DNA of 17,964 nucleotides from Rubrobacter sp. Lineage in GTDB: Bacteria > Actinomycetota > Rubrobacteria > Rubrobacterales > Rubrobacteraceae. Where the stretch lies: the NCBI GenBank assembly GCA_013695335.1, contig JACDAR010000265.1:1-17964 (forward strand), read 5' to 3'. Under the pieces are notes generated by a model. It worked only from the letters and a program-made list of their open reading frames with translations. It did no database searches and was not told the DNA's origin. Position 1 is the first letter of the stretch. Each line of letters starts with the position of its first letter. This document shows positions 7,248-13,368 of the stretch, one piece after another. The position numbers were made by a program, and so were the translations under genes.

Positions 7248-8201
7248 TCACCGTTCCCGTAACGATTCGATCATGCGCCGTGCCTCCTCCAGTACCACCG
7301 GTCCCACGCGGGCCACGTCTTCCGCGTGGATTGGCGTGCCGAACTCGACGCGTGTCGTGACGTTGCGGAGGGCGGGCAGGAGCATCTGGAAAGTTGCGGC
7401 GAGCCATTCCTGATCGCTGCGCCCTCGCCGAATGCGGATCAAGGGGTTCCGAAGGGCGGCGGGGGAAAGAACCCCGCTCACGACCGCCGGAACCACCGTG
7501 AGATCCGGCGCCAGCCTGGCGAAGAGGTCAACGCTACCTGACCATTGCCCAAGCGCCTCGGCAGCCCCAGGAAGCACCGCTGGGTCTGGTTCGATGCGGC
7601 CACCGGGAAACGTCAGCACGGCGCCGCCTGACTTGAGATGCCTGGCTGCCGACCTGAGCGCCGCCGAACGGCCCGACCGAGCTTCTGTCACGGTGATGAG
7701 TCGTCTGGCTGTGTTCGGAAGCGCGTCGAGAAACGGCCTCCCTGCTGCGATTACCCGGAGATCATCCCTCGGCACTGCCGAGAAAAGCGCCACGGCGTCC
7801 GCCAGACCCGGATGGTTGGAGACTATGAGTACCGAACCCACGCGCGGCACGCCCGCCGCGCCCACGACCTCCACGCGCCGGGCCATTCGCTGCATGGCCC
7901 AGGTTCCACCAGCGCCCAGTCCGGCCTGGCCCACTATCTCGTCGTACGTGGCTATCTGTTTCGCGAGCCACCGGGCGGGCTGGTGCGAGATCCTCTCCAG
8001 CGCCGCCCTTCCTACCCGGATATTTCCAAGGCCGAAGGCTGAGATAAGGTCTTCCGAACAGACCCGTGTGAGCGTTTCCACCTGCTCCGAGGATTCCGTC
8101 ACGTCCTGCGGAACGGCGCGCGTGGGAGATAGTTGGGAGACGTTATCCACGGGGAGACCTCGATCCGCTGCCCTCACACCAGTATGCCACTGGCCGGACA
8201 T
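7248..8201 (-). CDS. PlsC-like lysophospholipid / 1-acylglycerol-3-phosphate acyltransferase family protein
   Basis: This enzyme would move an acyl chain from acyl-CoA or acyl-ACP to a lysolipid or related acceptor at the membrane. The diagnostic HX4D motif is present as NHPGLAD (His 130, Asp 135). The second block FPGGRIEPDP (198-207) replaces the usual FPEGTRS and contributes to acceptor binding. The N-terminal ~110 residues form an extension without a known domain. The first ~40 residues look poorly conserved in character, so a later start is possible, such as the GTG at 8081, which has GGAG just upstream. The acceptor is unknown. It lies 125 bases downstream of folB on the same strand; I see no recognised gene in that gap and only a -35-like TTGACG without a good -10. 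Confidence 0.8.
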   Translation of the reverse strand: MSGQWHTGVRAADRGLPVDNVSQLSPTRAVPQDVTESSEQVETLTRVCSEDLISAFGLGNIRVGRAALERISHQPARWLAKQIATYDEIVGQAGLGAGGTWAMQRMARRVEVVGAAGVPRVGSVLIVSNHPGLADAVALFSAVPRDDLRVIAAGRPFLDALPNTARRLITVTEARSGRSAALRSAARHLKSGGAVLTFPGGRIEPDPAVLPGAAEALGQWSGSVDLFARLAPDLTVVPAVVSGVLSPAALRNPLIRIRRGRSDQEWLAATFQMLLPALRNVTTRVEFGTPIHAEDVARVGPVVLEEARRMIESLRER

Positions 8202-8326
8202 CCTTCCATCCCACGAACGGACTGAATTTCGTCAATCCGGGTGATTGGGGTTTTGGATCCCTGGATGCGCGCATACCGTACCCTACGCACCGTTTTCTGG
8301 TGTGGTTTGCGTCGGCCTGCCCCTGG

Positions 8327-8722
8327 CTACGCCGGGGCGTCGCGGTGGCGCAGGATCTCGACCGCCGAGCCGGCCAGAACTGTATCTTCCAGCCTGACGT
8401 GCGGTTTGGCCACCCGCACCCGCACGGACCTGACGGGTGGGTGTTCTTCGAGGATTTCGCTGGCTATCCTCTCGGCAATGGTCTCTGTGAGGTTCACTGG
8501 TTCGCCCTCCACGATCTCACGCGCCCGCCTGTGGACCTCGCTGTAATCCACTGTCTTCTCCAGGTCGTCGGAGAGACCGGCCGGGCGCAGGTCGAGATGC
8601 AATTCCACGTCAACGACGAAGGGCTGCCCCAATTCGCGTTCGGCGGACAGCGTACCGTGCCGCCCGTGGAAGACCATGCCATGCAGCAGAATGCGATCCT
8701 CGTTCTCCGAGTTTTGGTTCAT
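8327..8722 (-). CDS. folB: Dihydroneopterin aldolase
   Basis: FolB converts 7,8-dihydroneopterin to 6-hydroxymethyl-7,8-dihydropterin and glycolaldehyde in folate synthesis. The protein has 131 residues, close to the family norm of about 120. Residues matching the S. aureus enzyme are all there: Glu 28 (in SAERELGQ), Tyr 60 (VDYSEV), Glu 80 (LTETIAERI) and Lys 106 (VAKPHV). No other folate gene is in the window. It is divergently oriented, with only 30 bases between starts, from a RibD-C reductase whose operon also carries a pterin-synthase homologue, so shared control is plausible. The ATG sits seven bases after a TATACT -10 element, suggesting a leaderless mRNA. Confidence 0.95.
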   Translation of the reverse strand: MNQNSENEDRILLHGMVFHGRHGTLSAERELGQPFVVDVELHLDLRPAGLSDDLEKTVDYSEVHRRAREIVEGEPVNLTETIAERIASEILEEHPPVRSVRVRVAKPHVRLEDTVLAGSAVEILRHRDAPA

Positions 8723-8729
8723 AAGGCGT

Positions 8730-8735
8730 AGTATA
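8730..8735 (-). promoter_or_regulatory. -10 element TATACT for folB, leaderless arrangement
   Basis: On the minus strand TATACT (five of six bases of the consensus) ends seven bases before the folB ATG, so transcription should start at or next to the start codon. No SD exists between them. The -35 region, overlapping the first codons of the divergent gene, is a poor match (GCGCAA). Inference from spacing only. Confidence 0.45.
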
Positions 8736-8752
8736 GGGGCGAGTAATCGATA

Positions 8753-9484
8753 TTGCGCAGCCCTGAGCCGGAAGATGCTAACCTTCCGTCATGGATATTC
8801 AGAGAGGAAGCCATAGTTCGTCCTGCTACGACAGTTAGCTACGCCCAGACGCTTGACGGCCGCCTGGCCACCGTGGGCGGGAGTTCGCGTTGGATCAGCT
8901 GCCCCGATTCTCTCCGTTTCGCCCACGCCCTGCGTGCCGAACACGACGCCGTAGTTGTTGGTGCAGGGACCGCCTGCGCTGACGATCCACACCTCACGGT
9001 TCGCCACGTCCCCGGCAGCGACCCGCTGCGCGTCGTGGTGGACAGCACCCTGCGTACTCCCCTCTCGGCCGCCGTGCTATCGAATGGGGCCGCGAAGGGT
9101 ACGGTTCTCGCCGTCACGGCGCGCGCACCCGAAGATCGCCGCGAGAAAGCCACCTCACTCGGGGCCACGATCCTTCTGCTGCCCGAAGACTCAGCAGGCC
9201 GGGTGGACCTGGACGTTCTGATGAGGGAGCTGTACGGGCTCGGCGTCCGCTCCATAATGGTCGAAGGCGGGGCCGCACTCATCACCGCGCTCCTCTGCGG
9301 CCGACTCGTGGACCGGCTCGCCGTCTGCGTCGCGCCCAAGATACTCGGCAGCGGCATAGAGGCCGTCGGTGACCTTGGCATCCGGGATCTCACAGACTCC
9401 CTGACCCTCTCCGACACCACGGTGACGGCCTACGGCACGGACACGGTCTTCGACAGCCGCGTCGTATATCCGAATGGCGCCTGA
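8753..9484 (+). CDS. RibD C-terminal / dihydrofolate-reductase-fold pyrimidine reductase, stand-alone
   Basis: This NADPH-dependent reductase resembles the RibD C-terminal domain and the archaeal enzyme that reduces the ribosylamino group of a pyrimidine phosphate in riboflavin synthesis. Family blocks in order are TLDGRLA (33-39), SSRWIS (44-49), the LRAEHDAVVVGAGT region (60-73), DDPHLTVR (77-84) and EGGAALI (171-177). The N-terminal deaminase domain of bifunctional RibD is absent. The start is uncertain: TTG 8753 is the only standard in-frame start upstream of the conserved part, with a weak GGGGCGAG 9 bases before it. Homologues usually begin about 20 residues later, where the in-frame codon is ATA behind a GAGAGG. 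It overlaps the next gene by 11 bases. With the PTPS homologue downstream it suggests pterin- or flavin-like chemistry; the true substrate is unknown. Confidence 0.87.
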   Translation: MRSPEPEDANLPSWIFREEAIVRPATTVSYAQTLDGRLATVGGSSRWISCPDSLRFAHALRAEHDAVVVGAGTACADDPHLTVRHVPGSDPLRVVVDSTLRTPLSAAVLSNGAAKGTVLAVTARAPEDRREKATSLGATILLLPEDSAGRVDLDVLMRELYGLGVRSIMVEGGAALITALLCGRLVDRLAVCVAPKILGSGIEAVGDLGIRDLTDSLTLSDTTVTAYGTDTVFDSRVVYPNGA

Positions 9485-10517
9485 ACCCATCCACGGTGAT
9501 GTCGAAGGCCGTGCCCTGTGGTTCGCCGCGCCGCGAATGGCGGAGTTGCGGCTTGAGATCATCGCTCCGCCGGAGCCTGGCGAGGTCCGCGTCCGAACCA
9601 TCGCCTCCGCGATAAGCCACGGCACGGAGATGCTCGTCTACAGGGGCGAGGTCTCCCCGGATACTACGCTAGATCTGCCAACCCTGGTCGGCGGATACGA
9701 CTTCCCCATAAAGTTCGGCTACGCCGCCGTCGGCCGCGTGCTGGATGCCGGGGTGGACGTCGGGGCATTCGTACCCGGCGACCTCGTCTTCGTACACCAC
9801 CCGCACCAGAGCGTCTTCAAAGTCCCGGCGCAGATGCCCGTGCGTCTCCCTGACAGCCTGAATCCAACCACGGGCCTCTTCGCCGCCAACCTGGAGACGG
9901 CAGTGAACATCGTCCACGATGCGAACATACGCCTTGGTGAGACGGCGATCATCTTCGGGCAGGGTGTGGTCGGCCTGCTGGTGTCGCAGCTCCTCAAGCT
10001 AGCTGGTGCGGGCCGGGTTCTTGCCGTCGAGCCTGTGGAAGCGCGCCGGAGGCTGTCGCTGGAGGTTGGCGTGGACGATGTGTTGGATCCAGGCGAAGAC
10101 CTGGTTGGGCGCATCTTCGAGGCTACGGAAGGGCGCGGCGCTGACGTGACGGTCGAGGTGAGCGGCTCGCCCGCGGCGCTGCGGAGCGCCGTGGACGCCA
10201 CGATGGAAGAAGGAACGGTAGTCGTCGCCTCGTGGTACGGGACCAAACCCGTGGCGCTCGACCTGGGCGGACGTTTCCATCGGGGCAGGCTGCGGCTGCG
10301 TTCCTCGCAGGTTGGTCGTGTACCGCCGGAGCTAACGCCGCGCTGGGATCTCGCCAGGCGCACGCGTACTGTCCTCGACCTGCTCCCCAGGCTGCGCCCG
10401 GAACGGCTAGTGTCCCACCGTTTCCCGTTCGAGGAAGCGGCAGCGGCCTACCGGCTGGTGGACGAGCGTCCTGGGGAGACGGTGCAGGTGGTGTTGGATC
10501 ACGGCGAAGGAGGCTGA
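9474..10517 (+). CDS. Medium-chain dehydrogenase, BchC-like, lacking catalytic zinc ligands
   Basis: This is an NAD(P)-dependent oxidoreductase of the zinc-alcohol-dehydrogenase superfamily, 347 residues. The Rossmann motif GQGVVG (162-167) followed by an acidic Glu at the end of beta-2 (VEP, about 185-187) suggests preference for NAD(H). At the catalytic site, the usual Cys is replaced in ISHGTE (47-52) and the usual GHE is GYAAVG (82-87), so the catalytic zinc Cys and His are missing. The structural-zinc four-cysteine loop is also absent. The ISHGTEMLVYRGEV and FPIKFGYAAVG stretches resemble bacteriochlorophyllide dehydrogenase BchC and its relatives. No bacteriochlorophyll genes are nearby, so it likely oxidises or reduces another ring-attached side chain. 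The ATG overlaps the reductase by 11 bases, and the next gene begins after one intervening base. Confidence 0.84.
   Translation: MAPEPIHGDVEGRALWFAAPRMAELRLEIIAPPEPGEVRVRTIASAISHGTEMLVYRGEVSPDTTLDLPTLVGGYDFPIKFGYAAVGRVLDAGVDVGAFVPGDLVFVHHPHQSVFKVPAQMPVRLPDSLNPTTGLFAANLETAVNIVHDANIRLGETAIIFGQGVVGLLVSQLLKLAGAGRVLAVEPVEARRRLSLEVGVDDVLDPGEDLVGRIFEATEGRGADVTVEVSGSPAALRSAVDATMEEGTVVVASWYGTKPVALDLGGRFHRGRLRLRSSQVGRVPPELTPRWDLARRTRTVLDLLPRLRPERLVSHRFPFEEAAAAYRLVDERPGETVQVVLDHGEGG
10507..10513 (+). promoter_or_regulatory. Strong Shine-Dalgarno (AAGGAGG) for the TTG-started pterin synthase homologue
   Basis: AAGGAGG lies in the last codons of the dehydrogenase gene, five bases before the TTG at 10519. 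It confirms the unusual TTG start, after which the protein begins MYEVYVAASFEAAHRL, the expected N-terminus for this family. Confidence 0.75.
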
Positions 10518-10518
10518 A

Positions 10519-10896
10519 TTGTACGAAGTCTACGTGGCGGCGAGTTTCGAGGCTGCCCATCGCCTGGTCGGGGACTTCGGGCCGGCGACGCGGACCCACG
10601 GTCACACCTACCGGATGGAGGTCATCGTTCGCGGCGAAAACCTCAAGGATGACGGGACCCTGATGGATATCGGGGAGCTTCGGGAAGCCGTGGACGGGCT
10701 CGCCGCCTCCCTCCATTTTCGCGACCTCGACGAGGTGCCCGGCCTCGCCGGCACGAACACCACCGCCGAGAACGTGGCGAAATTCTGCTGGGAAATGATT
10801 GCGCCGGGTCTGCAAAACCGGGATCTCACCTCCCTCACGGTACGCATCTGGGAGTCGCAAGATGTGTACGCAGCCCGCGAAGATCCACTCGACTGA
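10519..10896 (+). CDS. 6-pyruvoyl-tetrahydropterin synthase / QueD homologue with altered catalytic residues
   Basis: This is a small T-fold protein (125 residues) of the PTPS/6-carboxytetrahydropterin synthase family, which acts on dihydroneopterin triphosphate. The three zinc histidines are kept: His 14 in AAHRL, and His 27 and His 29 in THGHTY. The substrate-anchoring Glu 112 (RIWES) and the MDIGEL and TTAENVA blocks also match. However, the nucleophilic Cys four residues before HGH is Ala 23. The conserved Asp-His dyad of the LDHRYLN block is replaced by LHFRDLD (His 66, Phe 67). Normal PTPS or QueD chemistry is therefore doubtful. The same 30-odd-residue core otherwise aligns without gaps, so this is substitution rather than decay. 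It sits in an operon with a RibD-C reductase, a BchC-like dehydrogenase and a GT-methyltransferase fusion. Confidence 0.85.
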   Translation: MYEVYVAASFEAAHRLVGDFGPATRTHGHTYRMEVIVRGENLKDDGTLMDIGELREAVDGLAASLHFRDLDEVPGLAGTNTTAENVAKFCWEMIAPGLQNRDLTSLTVRIWESQDVYAAREDPLD

Positions 10897-10902
10897 GGGA
10901 CG

Positions 10903-12801
10903 TTGCGCGTAGCATTCGTCACCGTCGGGGACACGAAACGCCGGACAGGCGGATATCTCTATCACGCGGAGGTATTTGCTCGGCTGAGGCGGATGGGCGT
11001 CGAGGTCCAGGAGATCATCTCTTGCGGAGCTTTACCGGAAGAGCAGAAACAGGCGGCGAAGATTCTCGGAGACCTCCTCGATCCCCTGGATTTCGACGTG
11101 ATCGTCGTTGACGCCCTAGCCAGGATCGTCTGCGCCCCGCACCTCGAACGCTGGCGTGAGGTACGCTCCGTGGTGGCGATGGTCCACGAGCTGCCTGGTG
11201 TCGCTGACCCTGCTGCGGAGGATCTTGAAAAGGAATTCGAGAAACCATTACTTCGCTCGGACCTCCTCGTTTGCGTGAGCGGGCACGGGAGATCCATCCT
11301 CGAAGGACGGGGCGTTCCCGCTGGTCGCGTCCGTGTCGTGCCGCCGGGCTTCGACCGTCTGGCGCTGGCCGAGGCCCGTCCGCTGGTTCGTGGAGATGGC
11401 AGGATACGTGTTCTTTGCGTCGCGCAGTGGATCCCACGCAAAGGCATTCTGGATCTCGTCCTGGCATGGACGGCGCGCGAAAGACCCGATGCCATTCTCG
11501 AGTTGATCGGGGAGACGAACGCCGACCCCGCATACACGGCCTCCGTCCGCGATGCCATCTCCGCCACAACCGATTCTTCCATCGCCGTGCATGGTCCCGT
11601 GGACGACGCGGCGCTCGCGGAAGCCTACGCCGCTGCAGATCTCTTCGCGTTGCCGTCTCGCTACGAGGGCTACGGCATAGTCTTCGCTGAGGCGCTCGCC
11701 CACGGGCTGCCGATCATCGCCTGCGACGCGGGACCCGTCCCCGAACTGGTCGGCGATGATGGCGCGCTATTGGTTCCGACCGGGGACGTGGAAGCGCTCT
11801 CGGAAGTTCTGGATCTCCTCCTGCACGATGCCTCCATACGAAGCCGAATGTCCGCAGCCGCCATCGAGCGGGCCAGGGAACTCCCCCGTTGGGACGACAC
11901 GGCCGCCGGATTCCTGGACGTATTGCGGGAGGCTTGCGAATACACGAGCGACAGGAACCTCCGCGAACAGAACCGGCTCTCCTGGAACGCTGTCGCCATC
12001 GCGCACGACAGCCATCGCGGAGACCTCGCTGGTTTCCTGCGCGATGGTGGAAGTACCCTGTTCCCGGAAGAACGCGGGCTGCTTGGAGATGTCAGGGGCA
12101 AGAAACTACTTCATCTCCAGTGCAACTCGGGCGGCGATTCCCTGAGCCTGGCCCGGCTCGGGGCAGATGTCACCGGCGTGGACATCAGCGACGCCGCGAT
12201 CTCCACCGCCCGCGAACTCTCCGGCAAAGCCGGAATCCCCGCCGCCTTCGAGCGTGCCGACCTCTACGACTGGCTGGACGAAGCCGCCCAGAGTGGCCGT
12301 CGCTTCGACGCTATCTTCGCCTCGTACGGTGTCATCTGTTGGCTCCCCGACCTCGAAGCATGGGCCGAGGGTATCTCCGATGTGCTCGAACCCGGCGGAT
12401 GTTTCGTTCTCGTTGACTTCCATCCGGCGGCTGACATGTTCGACGAGAAGTTCAGGCTCGTGCGCGGCTACCCGTCTGGCGGAGAGAAGCTGCCGCTCGA
12501 AGAGGGTGTCGGCGATTACGTCGGAGAGTCCGGGGGCGGCCTCACGCCCGCGAGTCCATCAGAAGGTGTGCGGGATTTCGAGAACCCGGAACCGGCCCAC
12601 CTCTTCCGGTGGGGGCTCGGGGAGGTCGTCACGGCGCTCGCTGGGGCGAGGATGCGGATAACCGCCCTGGAAGAGTACCCGTACTCCAACGGCGAGCGTC
12701 ACTTCGCCGGGATGCGCGAGTTACCAGGACGCCGCATGTCCCCGCCGGAAGGCATGCCCGCCCCGCCCCTCATGTACGGAATACGAGCGGAGAAGGTTTG
12801 A
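10903..12801 (+). CDS. Fusion of GT4 glycosyltransferase and SAM-dependent methyltransferase
   Basis: This is a 632-residue two-domain enzyme. Residues 1 to about 345 are a GT-B, family-4-like retaining glycosyltransferase: an early TGGYLYHAEV segment, a phosphate-binding WIPRKG (176-181), and the EX7E motif EGYGIVFAE (Glu 255, Glu 263) followed by GLPIIACDAGPVPELV. From about 355 to the end is a class I methyltransferase: an N-rich lead-in (NRLSWN), SAM motif I LLHLQCNSGGDSLSLA (402-417), the acidic VDIS (426-429) and the EPGGCFVLVDFHPA block (496-509). No signal peptide or membrane segment is seen, so both activities are cytoplasmic. TTG 10903 is the likely start since family homology begins immediately; GAGGGA is only two bases upstream, so initiation may depend on coupling to the previous gene six bases before. 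It may glycosylate and then methylate the product of the preceding genes (inference). Confidence 0.88.
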   Translation: MRVAFVTVGDTKRRTGGYLYHAEVFARLRRMGVEVQEIISCGALPEEQKQAAKILGDLLDPLDFDVIVVDALARIVCAPHLERWREVRSVVAMVHELPGVADPAAEDLEKEFEKPLLRSDLLVCVSGHGRSILEGRGVPAGRVRVVPPGFDRLALAEARPLVRGDGRIRVLCVAQWIPRKGILDLVLAWTARERPDAILELIGETNADPAYTASVRDAISATTDSSIAVHGPVDDAALAEAYAAADLFALPSRYEGYGIVFAEALAHGLPIIACDAGPVPELVGDDGALLVPTGDVEALSEVLDLLLHDASIRSRMSAAAIERARELPRWDDTAAGFLDVLREACEYTSDRNLREQNRLSWNAVAIAHDSHRGDLAGFLRDGGSTLFPEERGLLGDVRGKKLLHLQCNSGGDSLSLARLGADVTGVDISDAAISTARELSGKAGIPAAFERADLYDWLDEAAQSGRRFDAIFASYGVICWLPDLEAWAEGISDVLEPGGCFVLVDFHPAADMFDEKFRLVRGYPSGGEKLPLEEGVGDYVGESGGGLTPASPSEGVRDFENPEPAHLFRWGLGEVVTALAGARMRITALEEYPYSNGERHFAGMRELPGRRMSPPEGMPAPPLMYGIRAEKV

Positions 12802-12827
12802 CGGTTCGTGCCGGTGGATTATCGTCG

Positions 12828-13094
12828 CTAGAATTCCTCGACCACGTCGAAGAACTCCAGGCGATCCGTGGTAATCCCCACGGGACCGCCCGGCGGTGTT
12901 TGATCCCCGAGCGCCATCATGCTCTCCTTCGACTCCCAGACGATTACGGAGATCATTCTCCCCGTCTCGAAGTCCTGGGCGTGGTAGCCGCCGACGAAGC
13001 CTGGTTGTCCCTTGATCCACTCGCGAAAGCCCCTGGCTTCCTCTGAGGCTACGCTGCCCGGCGTTTGCTCGTGCAGGGCCACCCGGCAGATCAT
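12828..13094 (-). CDS. Antibiotic-biosynthesis-monooxygenase (ABM) fold protein
   Basis: This 88-residue protein has the look of a dimeric alpha+beta-barrel ABM/heme-degrading-type protein. It opens with a strand (MICRVALHEQTPG), a helix (residues 16-28, EEARGFREWIKG), then QPGFVGGYHAQDFETGRMISVIVWESKESMMAL, the typical strand-turn-strand-helix with conserved PGF and W. Family members oxidise small aromatics or quinones, or degrade heme. The active site is not well conserved, so function cannot be assigned. The ATG forms a 4-base ATGA overlap with the stop of the upstream SnoaL-like ORF, so the two are likely translationally coupled. It converges with the GT-methyltransferase gene, with 26 bases between stops. 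Confidence 0.75.
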   Translation of the reverse strand: MICRVALHEQTPGSVASEEARGFREWIKGQPGFVGGYHAQDFETGRMISVIVWESKESMMALGDQTPPGGPVGITTDRLEFFDVVEEF

Positions 13095-13252
13095 CGCACC
13101 GCCTCCGGGATGAGGCCGAGCCAGTGTTCGACCACCGCCGCGTGGTTGAAATATTCCGGCGCCACAGACTCATCAATGGCGCTGGGGTCATGATCGTTCC
13201 AGACCTCTTCTATCATTCGCCGGACCATGATCTTGTTCTCTTCCGCTGACAC
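13091..13252 (-). CDS. SnoaL-like (NTF2-fold) protein, truncated to its N-terminal part
   Basis: SnoaL-like proteins are NTF2-fold polyketide cyclases, isomerases or unassigned small-molecule enzymes, usually 110 to 140 residues. Here only 53 are encoded, ending just after the first helices and the EYFNHAAV segment that normally lines the pocket, so a complete NTF2 barrel cannot form. The GTG at 13252 is chosen because GGAGG (opposite 13257-13261) precedes it by four bases and the family match (SAEENKIMVRRMIEEVWN) begins right there; an ATG at 13288 lacks this support. The stop codon overlaps the ABM start as ATGA. It could be a deletion remnant that now serves as a translational leader for the ABM gene, or a genuine small peptide. 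I favour a remnant. Confidence 0.58.
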   Translation of the reverse strand: MSAEENKIMVRRMIEEVWNDHDPSAIDESVAPEYFNHAAVVEHWLGLIPEAVR

Positions 13253-13261
13253 TTTTCCTCC

Positions 13262-13278
13262 TTCTCGCGATGTGAGAA
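13262..13278. repeat. Short inverted repeat TTCTC-N7-GAGAA upstream of the SnoaL-like gene
   Basis: Five-base arms with a seven-base centre lie right next to the ribosome-binding site of the SnoaL-like ORF, in a 116-base gap after the antiporter gene. It could be an operator or a small RNA hairpin hiding nothing but the 5' leader. Arms this short arise by chance, so this is tentative. Confidence 0.22.
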
Positions 13279-13368
13279 CAGCGTACATGCCGGATGGGGT
13301 CTGGCGTATCCCTCAAATGTACTATTTCGGGCAAATAATGACGGGAAGCGGCATGAGTTGTCCGGATC

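Noticed and set aside
10123..10965. Minus-strand open frame (280 codons) across the dehydrogenase, PTPS homologue and the start of the GT gene
   Set aside because: It crosses three well-supported plus-strand genes, has no recognisable domain and shows Arg/Pro/Ala-rich shadow composition.
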